Below, one piece after another: positions 57,719 to 64,000 of a stretch of 64,000 nucleotides of DNA. Origin of the DNA: Chitinophagales bacterium (lineage in GTDB: Bacteria > Bacteroidota > Bacteroidia > Chitinophagales > UBA10324); the NCBI GenBank assembly GCA_013816805.1, contig JACDDS010000013.1:1-64000 (forward strand), read 5' to 3'. The translations under genes were made by a program, and so were the position numbers. The notes below the pieces were generated by a model. The model ran no database searches. It had not been told where the DNA came from and saw nothing but the letters and a program-made list of their open reading frames with translations. Positions within the stretch are counted from its first letter, which is position 1, and every line of letters begins with the position of its first letter.

Positions 57719-58654
57719 TTGAATAAAATTACTTCCACTATTTTAATCAAATCTGAAGCCAGCCGGCTCGGCTTTAATTATTGCGGCATATCCAAAGCGG
57801 AGCATTTAGAGGAGGAGGCAAGACGGCTCGAAATGTGGCTTAACAAGGGTATGCATGGGAAAATGAAATACATGGAAAATCACTTTGATTTGCGTGTCGA
57901 TCCAACCAGGCTTGTTCCCGGTGCAAAATCAGTGATTTCGCTTCTTTATAATTACTATAACAATGAAACCTTACTTGATAAAGAAGAACCAAAAATTTCG
58001 AAATATGCTTTTGGTAAAGATTACCACTTTGTAATCAAAGAAAAACTTTACCAGCTATTTGAATCGATCAAAGAAAAAATTGGAGCAATCAACGGCAGGG
58101 TCTTCGTGGATTCAGGACCTGTACTGGAAAGGGCATGGGCGGAAAAAAGCGGGCTGGGCTGGATCGGCCGCAATGGAAATCTTATTAATAAAGAAAGCGG
58201 CTCCTTTTATTTTCCAGCGGAAATCATCCTGGACCTTGAGCTGGAATACGATTCCCCGGTTAAAGATTATTGCGGCAGCTGCACAAGGTGCGTGGATGCC
58301 TGCCCTACTGATGCGATATTTGGAGATAAGGGAGTGGATGGAAGTAAGTGTATCTCCTATTTCACCATTGAATTGCGTGATCAGATTCCTGATGAAATGC
58401 ATGAAAAATTTAAAGGCTGGATGTTCGGCTGCGACATCTGCCAGGATGTTTGCCCCTGGAACCGTTTTGCAAAACAGCATGAAGAAAAGCAATTTTTGCC
58501 TTCAGCAGAATTACTTGGAATGAAAAAAAATAATTGGGAAGAATTGACTGAAGAAGTTTTCCAATCTGTATTTAAAGACTCTCCACTCAGGCGCGCAAAA
58601 TTCGAGGGAATAAAACGAAATGTGAGATTTTTAAATCTTGAAAAAGTGAAGTAG
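57719..58654 (+). CDS. queG: Epoxyqueuosine reductase QueG
   Basis: 311 residues. It carries out the last step of queuosine synthesis in tRNA, reducing epoxyqueuosine with cobalamin and two [4Fe-4S] clusters. Visible are the catalytic Asp131 in '[10 protein letters not shown]', the cluster motif C185-x2-C188-x2-C191-x3-C195 ('[11 protein letters not shown]'), Cys211, and the second motif C238-x2-C241-x3-C245 ('CDICQDVCP'). The start is a TTG at 57719 that gives the normal N-terminus. The C-terminal 44 codons have a diverged second copy at 60911-61051. Confidence 0.95.
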   Translation: MNKITSTILIKSEASRLGFNYCGISKAEHLEEEARRLEMWLNKGMHGKMKYMENHFDLRVDPTRLVPGAKSVISLLYNYYNNETLLDKEEPKISKYAFGKDYHFVIKEKLYQLFESIKEKIGAINGRVFVDSGPVLERAWAEKSGLGWIGRNGNLINKESGSFYFPAEIILDLELEYDSPVKDYCGSCTRCVDACPTDAIFGDKGVDGSKCISYFTIELRDQIPDEMHEKFKGWMFGCDICQDVCPWNRFAKQHEEKQFLPSAELLGMKKNNWEELTEEVFQSVFKDSPLRRAKFEGIKRNVRFLNLEKVK

Positions 58655-58734
58655 TCAATACTTAACTATTAGGCTTAGCCTTAAAGAGCTAGTCAATTAA
58701 TAATACGCATCAAACTTCTTTCCTCCACTGTTTC

Positions 58735-58860
58735 GCCCTCCGAAGGTTGGGGGCGGTGGTTATGATTTCCGCCGTTCCTCTTCGAGAGACACGGCGGGGG
58801 TTAAGAGACGAACCCGGCATAAGTGCATCAGAGCATCTGCTGCCCGCCTCTTTTAATCTG
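58735..58860. repeat. GC-rich palindromic intergenic element
   Basis: A patch much richer in GC than its surroundings, right after queG. It contains nested inverted repeats: CCGCCG (58769-58774) pairing with CGGCGG (58792-58797), and inside it CTCT/AGAG (58778-58781 with 58785-58788) around a TCG loop. It is probably a short mobile or dispersed repeat, but the window holds no second copy that I can see. Confidence 0.45.
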
Positions 58861-58941
58861 CAAGATCACTTCACTATTACTGCTATTTTTATTTTTTGAT
58901 TAATCATTTTTTTTTATTTTTAACTATTATATCATTAATTC

Positions 58942-59518
58942 ATGAAACAGTTTACTCTTCTCAACTACCTGTTAATTGCAGCGCTAATTCTTAAAATTTA
59001 AAATTCTTATGCCCAGGTGAATATTAATCTTTATAAAGATGAGGCACGGGCACCTCCTTTAACTGGAATCCTGTTCCATCAGGATGGACCGTAAGCTTTA
59101 ACTCTTCAGGGAACCAAATGACGGTTACGAATATAACCCAGGCAATAACAAAAACAGTTTATGTTTCAGCGTCCTATTCCGGCATGAATGCCAGCACCAG
59201 CCTTATTGTAGAATTTAACGATTGTAGTGGCGGCGGCGGTTGCAGCCCGTGTAAAACTGAAGCGAAGGATCGCAACCTCTTACGGGCATAAGGGTTTATC
59301 CTAATCCTGCTTCCGGCTCATTGCATTACATTCTGCCGCACGATAGTAATAAATGGCAGCTTGAGCTATACAATTTAGTAGGCCAAAAATTCTTATCCGA
59401 AAAGGCTATAGAAAATGAGGGAACACTTAATGTAAATAACGTGCCTGCCGGAATTTATCAGCTCCGATATTTTGAAGGCAGCTATTCGAGGTCAACTTTA
59501 ATTTCTATCATTCATTAA
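58942..59518 (+). pseudogene. Broken T9SS-secreted protein gene
   Basis: ATG at 58942 starts a signal peptide ('LLNYLLIAALILKI') interrupted by TAA at 58999-59001, then continues 'NSYAQVNIN'. A frameshift near 59060-59070 moves into 'WNPVPSGWTVSFNSSG ... SASYSGMNAST', which reaches another stop after 'NDCSGGGGCSPCKTEAK'. A second frameshift near 59288 enters the sorting domain 'RVYPNPASGSLHYIL', ending at 59518 ('LISIIH'). One nonsense codon and two frameshifts leave no functional product. The decay is fresh enough for all three parts to be readable. Confidence 0.75.
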
Positions 59519-59526
59519 GCACTCAT

Positions 59527-60129
59527 ATGGCATTTATGAAATCCTGTAAATCCATTGTTTTTGCTTTTGCCTGTATTGTTCCAATTTGTCTTTCTGCGCA
59601 ACAGACTCACTCATTAGGCATTCACATTGGTAAATCAAAATACTCGGATTGGAAAGGAATGCACCAGTTTGAATTTGGAATCGATTATGAATATATAACC
59701 AGGCAAAATATTATTATTCATCCTTTATTTAATTACTATAGCGGTGGAATACTCAACATTATGCCTTTTGCTCCCAACTCTGACTTGATTATTGGAGATG
59801 AAGCCTCTGAAGTAGGTTTGGGTGCGGGCTATCAGTTAAGGCCAATGATGCATTCTTGTATTTTAGTGAAGCCTCACATTGATTTCTTATATCACACCCT
59901 GAACGAAGATTTTGTGCTGGTAGCAGGTTTTCACTCCGGTGGTTGGTATGAGATTATATTCGGTGGAAAACAATACAAAAGCTTTGGAACTGCTTTGGCT
60001 TTGGATGTCGAGTATCCATTAAGCAAAAGATTTTCACTCAGCCTTTATGGTAGTCAAAAAATTTTCTTTACCGGACCGAACTCTTTTTCTATTGGGGCAA
60101 AAGTTAATGTGTTATTCTATATGCAATGA
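59527..60129 (+). CDS. Small outer-membrane beta-barrel protein (first of tandem pair)
   Basis: 200 residues, signal peptide 1-24 (after 'LSAQ'). The rest alternates hydrophobic and polar residues in about eight or ten strands: 'SLGIHIGKSKYSDWKG', 'FEFGIDYEYIT', 'GLGAGYQL', 'FGTALALDVEYPL' and 'GPNSFSIGAKVNVLFYMQ', ending in an aromatic strand. It begins 9 bp after the broken T9SS gene and overlaps the next gene by four bases (ATGA), so the pair is an operon of paralogues (shared 'SDW.G', 'GPNSFS.G'). Function unknown. Confidence 0.7.
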   Translation: MAFMKSCKSIVFAFACIVPICLSAQQTHSLGIHIGKSKYSDWKGMHQFEFGIDYEYITRQNIIIHPLFNYYSGGILNIMPFAPNSDLIIGDEASEVGLGAGYQLRPMMHSCILVKPHIDFLYHTLNEDFVLVAGFHSGGWYEIIFGGKQYKSFGTALALDVEYPLSKRFSLSLYGSQKIFFTGPNSFSIGAKVNVLFYMQ

Positions 60130-60803
60130 GGAACGTCACTATATTATTTTCCGGCTTACTTCTGATAAGCAGCCTTTATAGTAAAGCGCAGCTTTCAAAT
60201 ACCATTTTTACCCATATTGCCCTCGTGGATTTTTCTGACTGGTCGGGTAATTATAGTGTAGAAACCGGTCTGGATTATCGTTATTCATTTAAGCCGAAAA
60301 TTACTGCAGAAGGTAATTTCAATTACTACCATACTGATATTTCGGACGTTGTTTTAAACGGCATTCCTAATAATGGTGCAGTTTATAACAGAACCATTTC
60401 AGAGATAAGCATAGATGGCGGCTATGCTTTCACATTAAAAAATAAATGCCTGCAAATTATTCCTTCTGCAGGATTAACGTATCGTTTCCGTCATGATGAT
60501 TATGTACAGAATAACCGCGTAGATTCTTTTATAAACCTGCCCTATCCTCCATTTATCCCGGGCACAATTAAATCTAAAGACTTAGGCTGGATGGCGGGCT
60601 TAAACATAGATTACCACATCACTCAGTGGCTTCTTTTAGGTATTTATGGAAACCGAAAGCGCTATGATGCAGGCCCTAATTCTTTTTCAATGGGCTTACG
60701 GGGGGCATTTCTTTTTAACTTCATTTATTTTCTCCCGCAGCTTCACTTTACGCCAAACTCTGGCGCAGCAAGGAAGCTGCGAATGGATTCAGCAGGTCCT
60801 TAA
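60126..60803 (+). CDS. Small outer-membrane beta-barrel protein (second of tandem pair), altered 3' end
   Basis: 225 residues, signal peptide 1-22 ('SKAQ'). Paralogue of the preceding protein: 'FSDWSGNYSVETGLDYRY' and 'GPNSFSMGLRGAFLFNF' correspond to 'YSDWKGMHQFEFGIDYEY' and 'GPNSFSIGAKVNVLFYMQ'. The sibling stops right after that last strand, but this protein runs on for about 25 residues ('LPQLHFTPNSGAARKLRM ...') that are basic and not barrel-like. The extension begins where the inverted-repeat segment at 60737-60894 starts, so the natural stop was probably lost through an insertion or deletion there. Confidence 0.65.
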   Translation: MRNVTILFSGLLLISSLYSKAQLSNTIFTHIALVDFSDWSGNYSVETGLDYRYSFKPKITAEGNFNYYHTDISDVVLNGIPNNGAVYNRTISEISIDGGYAFTLKNKCLQIIPSAGLTYRFRHDDYVQNNRVDSFINLPYPPFIPGTIKSKDLGWMAGLNIDYHITQWLLLGIYGNRKRYDAGPNSFSMGLRGAFLFNFIYFLPQLHFTPNSGAARKLRMDSAGP

Positions 60804-60894
60804 ATTAAATAAGAATTCCTCCTGTCGGAGTGCGCTATTTCTGGTTTCGCAACTTCCTCCGCTCACCCTGATCAACTCAGCACAGTGAAGCTGC
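60737..60894. repeat. ~158-bp segment with 10-bp inverted-repeat ends, MITE-like
   Basis: GCAGCTTCAC at 60737-60746 is the exact inverse complement of GTGAAGCTGC at 60885-60894. A further GGAAGCTGC near the left end pairs with the left arm. The enclosed DNA has no ORF of its own, is GC-richer than its flanks, overlaps the 3' end of the second barrel gene and stops 14 bp before the queG 3' fragment. No target-site duplication could be confirmed. Confidence 0.4.
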
Positions 60895-60907
60895 CAGGAG
60901 ATCAATC

Positions 60908-61051
60908 GGAATGAAAAAAAATGACTGGGAAGATTTGACTGAAGAGATTTTTCAATCTGTATTTAAGGACTCGCCATTGAAGCGAACAAGATTTGAAGGA
61001 ATAAAACGAAACCTGAAATTCTTAGATACAGCGGAGATAATAGAAACGTAA
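60908..61051 (+). pseudogene. Diverged copy of the queG 3' end
   Basis: The 46 codons from ATG 60911 to the stop at 61049-61051 ('MKKNDWEDLTEEIFQSVF ... GIKRN') align without gaps to the last codons of queG (58520-58654); 30 of the first 38 residues are identical by my count, and the DNA agrees from GGAATGAAAAAAAAT onwards. Upstream of GGA the two loci share nothing. The fragment lacks every catalytic or cluster residue. It is a stump left by integration, recombination or duplication, too diverged for a recent event. The 168 bp to miaE hold no feature. Confidence 0.85.
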
Positions 61052-61219
61052 TTTTTAATTTCAGCTGTTGATTTATCTATATAAGCATCAGAAAAATATT
61101 ATAAAAGAAATTCTCACACAAAACTTTTATGCTTCGGCAATTGGTTTATGATCACAATCGAGACATAAACATTCCGGGATGAAGAAAAATGTTATAGTAA
61201 CGGCCATTCTAAACTTTTT

Positions 61220-61801
61220 TCAGTGAATACGTTCTCCTTTAATTTCCAGCGATTCCATAATTTCTTTTTCCGTTTCCAGCATTTCTTTCCATCGTTCATT
61301 TACGACTGGTTCTGGCATATACCTTTTTGCAAGCTCCATAAACAAAGTATAATGTCCCGCCTCTGATTCCATAAACTGCCGGTAAAACTTCCGTAATTCT
61401 GGCTCAGATAAGCCTTCAGAGAGTAAGCGAAAACGTTCGCAGCTTCTGGCTTCTATAAGTGCAGATACCAAAAGCTTGTCCATGAGCTGCTGCTCAATAG
61501 GGCCACCGCCCCGAATAAGCTTGCGCAACTGATTCACATATTCATCTTTGCGCTGCCTGCCTAATTTTAAGTTTCTTTTCTTTATTTCCGCTAGTACCAT
61601 CCGGAAATGACCCCACTCCTCAGTGACAATGGGAGAAAGCTTTTCAACCAGTTCTGTATAATCCGGGTAATTCTGAATCAGTGAAATACAGGTAGAAGTT
61701 GCCTTCTGCTCACAGTAGGCATGGTCTGTAAGGATATCCGAAAGGGATAATGCTGCAAGATCTGCCCATCGCGGATCGGTTGGTAATTGAAGTCTGAACA
61801 T
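61220..61801 (-). CDS. miaE: tRNA 2-methylthio-N6-isopentenyladenosine hydroxylase MiaE-like
   Basis: 193 residues, all-helical ferritin-like fold. Di-iron ligands can be read as Glu31 ('HAYCEQKA'), Glu62 and His65 ('EEWGH'), Glu117 ('IEARSCERF') and Glu147-x2-His150 ('ESEAGH'). MiaE hydroxylates the isopentenyl group of ms2i6A37 in tRNA. With queG and tilS it is one of three tRNA-modification genes in the last 7 kb, though they do not form one operon. ATG start at 61801. Confidence 0.92.
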   Translation of the reverse strand: MFRLQLPTDPRWADLAALSLSDILTDHAYCEQKATSTCISLIQNYPDYTELVEKLSPIVTEEWGHFRMVLAEIKKRNLKLGRQRKDEYVNQLRKLIRGGGPIEQQLMDKLLVSALIEARSCERFRLLSEGLSEPELRKFYRQFMESEAGHYTLFMELAKRYMPEPVVNERWKEMLETEKEIMESLEIKGERIH

Positions 61802-61913
61802 AGAATGAAGTTATCGGTTATTTTAAATCAGCAATGACTCAATACCGTGTTTTAAATTTGCTCTGCAATTTACTTTTAATGGCTCCGTTCCCCGTTTCAT
61901 TATCTTTCCCTGC

Positions 61914-62900
61914 GTGAAAATTCTTATCATTCGCTTCTCCTCTATTGGTGATATTGTACTCACCACACCGGTAGTTCGCTGTCTGAAAAAACAACTTCCA
62001 TCTTCAGAAATTCATTATCTCACCAAACCTTCTTACAACAGTATTATAAAAAATAATCCTTACATCAATAAAACACACTACCTGAATGAGCGGTTAAGCG
62101 ACACTATTACTGAGTTAAGAAATGAAAAGTATGATCTGATAATAGACCTGCATAATAATTTTAGAACCTGGCTCATAAAAATGCAACTGGGTGTAAAATC
62201 TATAGCATTTAATAAATTGAATTTTGAAAAATGGATTTATGTAACCTTTAAATGGAATGTGCTTCCGGATATCCATATTGTTGACCGCTACCTGGAGACA
62301 GTGCGCTACCTCGGAGTAAAAAATGATGGCGAAGGGCTTGATTATTTTTTGTCGGCGCAAGATGTGGTAAGCTTGGAAAGTTTGCCGCTTACCCACCTGC
62401 ACGGATTTATTGCAGTGGTAATTGGTGCAAAACACATTACCAAGAGATTGCCTCTTGATAAATTGAAAAACCTTTGCAGGTTACTTGCTTATCCTGTTGT
62501 CCTGCTGGGTGGGCCGGAAGATAAGGACCAGGGTGATATTATTGCGGGGGAAGAACCTTTAAAAATATTCAACGGATGTGGGAAGTTTACCCTTAATCAA
62601 TCTGCCTTTTTAATAAAAACGTCACTCTCTGTGATTACCCATGATACAGGTCTAATGCATATTGCGGCTGCCTTTAGAAAAAAAATCATTTCAATCTGGG
62701 GGAATACGGTACCGGAATTTGGAATGTACCCTTATGTAAGAGGAGTAAATAGACCTCTCTCAAAAATGGTGGAAATAGAAAAACTGTATTGCAGGCCCTG
62801 TTCTAAAATAGGCTATAAAAGGTGTCCCGAAGGGCATTTCAAATGCATGAATTTAATCGATGAAAGACGCATACCGGAGCTATTAAAAACTTTACAATAA
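61914..62900 (+). CDS. Glycosyltransferase family 9 (ADP-heptose:LPS heptosyltransferase-like)
   Basis: 328 residues in GT-B form. The start 'KILIIRFSSIGDIVLTTPV' holds the conserved S-x-G-D acceptor-side motif, and the C-terminal half has 'VITHDTGLMHIAAAFRKK' (nucleotide-sugar site) and 'SIWGNTVPEFGMYPY'. A Cys-rich patch 'YCRPCSKIGYKRCPEGHFKCM' occurs near the end ('LYCRPCSKIG' then 'RCPEGHFKCM'), seen in many Bacteroidota members. It probably adds a heptose or related sugar to lipopolysaccharide core. The start is GTG at 61914. It converges with the DUF4294 gene, 9 bp apart. Confidence 0.9.
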   Translation: MKILIIRFSSIGDIVLTTPVVRCLKKQLPSSEIHYLTKPSYNSIIKNNPYINKTHYLNERLSDTITELRNEKYDLIIDLHNNFRTWLIKMQLGVKSIAFNKLNFEKWIYVTFKWNVLPDIHIVDRYLETVRYLGVKNDGEGLDYFLSAQDVVSLESLPLTHLHGFIAVVIGAKHITKRLPLDKLKNLCRLLAYPVVLLGGPEDKDQGDIIAGEEPLKIFNGCGKFTLNQSAFLIKTSLSVITHDTGLMHIAAAFRKKIISIWGNTVPEFGMYPYVRGVNRPLSKMVEIEKLYCRPCSKIGYKRCPEGHFKCMNLIDERRIPELLKTLQ

Positions 62901-62909
62901 TCTGAAATA

Positions 62910-63479
62910 CTAGTAGTTTCCCTCCAGTGATTCAACGATCAATTCCAGATCGCGGTTTTCCTGCGGATCGTAAACATCACGTAAGCTATAACCGAAAAAT
63001 TGACTCATCTTATTCCAGTAAAATGCAGATATTGGGTTCTTGTATTCTTTTATAAGGTTATAAACACTAATGCCGGTTTGCCTTGCGACCAATTTCGTCA
63101 GTATTTGCCCCTGTGAGACGGTGAGGTCTTTTAAGTCTTTTTCATATAAATCATCCAGCTCGGTTTCTTTTTGCTTTATATATCTTTTGCGATCGCGCTT
63201 GTGGTCCATAGATTTAATTTCGATGTTTATTTCATTGAAAATTGTACCGGCCCTTTGAGCATAAGGATATACGATCATTACATTTCTCTTTAAATTATTG
63301 AAACGGGCTTGTTCAAGCGCATTAGCAAATGTTCTTTTAGATACTACTACCACTTCAGGCAATTGAAAGGTTGGAAAAGTATCGTTGTTCACGATCATGG
63401 CAGGCATTAAGGCACTGGTCTGAGCGATCATGTATGCCGGCAAAGTGACTACTAACATTAAAAGAAAAAGCTTCTTCAC
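62910..63479 (-). CDS. DUF4294 exported protein
   Basis: 189 residues with a signal peptide (1-19, 'MIAQ'). The central region ('LKRNVMIVYPYAQRAGTIF') and the C-terminal half ('QILTKLVARQTGISVYNLI ... FFGYSLRDVYDP') match the DUF4294 family, restricted to Bacteroidota as far as I recall and without known function. Periplasmic location is likely. ATG start at 63479. Confidence 0.88.
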   Translation of the reverse strand: MKKLFLLMLVVTLPAYMIAQTSALMPAMIVNNDTFPTFQLPEVVVVSKRTFANALEQARFNNLKRNVMIVYPYAQRAGTIFNEINIEIKSMDHKRDRKRYIKQKETELDDLYEKDLKDLTVSQGQILTKLVARQTGISVYNLIKEYKNPISAFYWNKMSQFFGYSLRDVYDPQENRDLELIVESLEGNY

Positions 63480-63662
63480 ATTCGTTTGAATAGAAACGTT
63501 TTCAAGTAAAAATTATTCCTGCACATACCTTTGCAAAATTATTACACCACTTTAAGATTAACCGCTAACAATAAGTCCTTATTATTAGTTTGGCACTGAT
63601 GAGTTCAATTGGGACAATCATTGATAACATCCTTGAGGAAATTTAACTTTATTGCAGCATTC

Positions 63663-64000
63663 ATGACTGCAAACAAGATGCAAGAAAAAGAAAAACTAGC
63701 TGCCTTTATCAACGAACATTCTCTTTTTCAACCAAAAACTCCCGTGTTACTTGGGGTTAGCGGCGGCATCGATTCTACAACTATGTGTTATCTGTTCCGG
63801 GAATGCGGATTTAATTTTGGAATTGCACACATAAATTTTCAATTACGTGGATATGAATCCGATGAAGATGAAAAGTTTGTCACTGAATTAGCTCAACAAT
63901 TCAGGGTTGCATTTTTTACAGAACGATTTGATACAGCATTATTTGCCAAAGAAAATAAAATCTCCATCCAGATGGCAGCCCGCACATTGCGTTATGGCTG
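63663..64000 (+). CDS. tilS: tRNA(Ile)-lysidine synthase TilS, 3' end outside window
   Basis: The open frame runs off the window end after 112 codons. The PP-loop ATP-binding motif SGGIDS is at 33-38 ('LLGVSGGIDSTTMCYLF'), followed by 'AHINFQLRG' and 'ISIQMAARTLRYG', characteristic of TilS. The enzyme attaches lysine to C34 of tRNA-Ile(CAU) and is normally essential. Start at ATG 63663 is taken, but the in-frame ATG at 63678 is equally possible. Upstream 183 bp show no clear promoter. Confidence 0.93.
   Translation, partial: MTANKMQEKEKLAAFINEHSLFQPKTPVLLGVSGGIDSTTMCYLFRECGFNFGIAHINFQLRGYESDEDEKFVTELAQQFRVAFFTERFDTALFAKENKISIQMAARTLRYG

Noticed and set aside
58059-58523. 154-residue ORF in another frame and a 126-residue antisense ORF within queG
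   Set aside because: The QueG frame has the cluster cysteines and the family fit; these overlap it fully.

Overview
The window is chromosomal DNA of a Bacteroidota bacterium, most like the Chitinophagales/Saprospirales end of the phylum (inference). The support is AT-rich DNA, at least six type IX secretion (T9SS) substrates ending in type A sorting domains ('YPNP...G.Y.V.I...G....K'), start sites without Shine-Dalgarno sequences, several promoters of the Bacteroidota form TTG-N~20-TAnnTTTG, and many Bacteroidota-typical families (DUF4294, Reg_prop/Y_Y_Y sensor kinase, SprA-like barrel motif). I found no rRNA, tRNA, CRISPR array, transposase or prophage.

Layout. 1-9.7 kb: two giant secreted repeat proteins. 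The first is cut by the window start. They are built from group 2 bacterial Ig domains, MopE-like Asp/Asn-rich metal-binding repeats and Ig-like modules. 9.7-16 kb: a small exported protein, a membrane fatty-acid desaturase, two GNAT acetyltransferases, a PmtA/KsgA-like methyltransferase, a potassium-channel-like small membrane protein with an aberrant filter, and a type II NADH dehydrogenase. 16-21.3 kb: two convergent T9SS proteins, each with a seven-unit propeller-like repeat. 21.4-26.4 kb: a one-piece periplasmic-sensor histidine kinase and its NarL-type regulator, split by a Ca2+/H+ antiporter. 26.6-35 kb: a secreted cupredoxin, an RlmI-type rRNA methyltransferase, an orphan T9SS tail, and a minus-strand run of a fused oligopeptide ABC ATPase, RNase R and a polyprenyl diphosphate synthase. 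35-44.5 kb: a coiled-coil membrane protein, a 1153-residue outer-membrane barrel, an OmpR/HisKA two-component pair, a PAP2 phosphatase, an MmcQ/YjbR protein and a HEIGH metalloprotease lipoprotein. 44.6-52.5 kb: a subtilase-fold T9SS protein with an Asp-to-Glu change at the catalytic position, a CADD-type p-aminobenzoate synthase homologue, a VOC protein, a SRPBCC-MarR pair and an HSL-type esterase. 52.5-64 kb: ClpB, a PIF1-like helicase with a C-terminal HTH, QueG, an unstable 2.3-kb segment, MiaE, a GT9 glycosyltransferase, DUF4294 and the start of TilS.

The housekeeping genes (rnr, clpB, queG, miaE, tilS, rlmI-like) are intact and form the backbone. The accessory content is mostly cell-surface modules being shuffled and decaying. 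The least ordinary spot is 58.65-61.05 kb. There a second, diverged copy of the queG 3' end lies about 2.3 kb downstream of the intact gene. Between the two copies lie a GC-rich palindromic repeat, a T9SS gene broken by a nonsense codon and two frameshifts, a tandem pair of small beta-barrel genes, and a ~158-bp segment bounded by 10-bp inverted repeats. The second most unusual item is the channel-like protein at 14.2 kb. I did not find a convincing new multi-gene defence or biosynthetic system.
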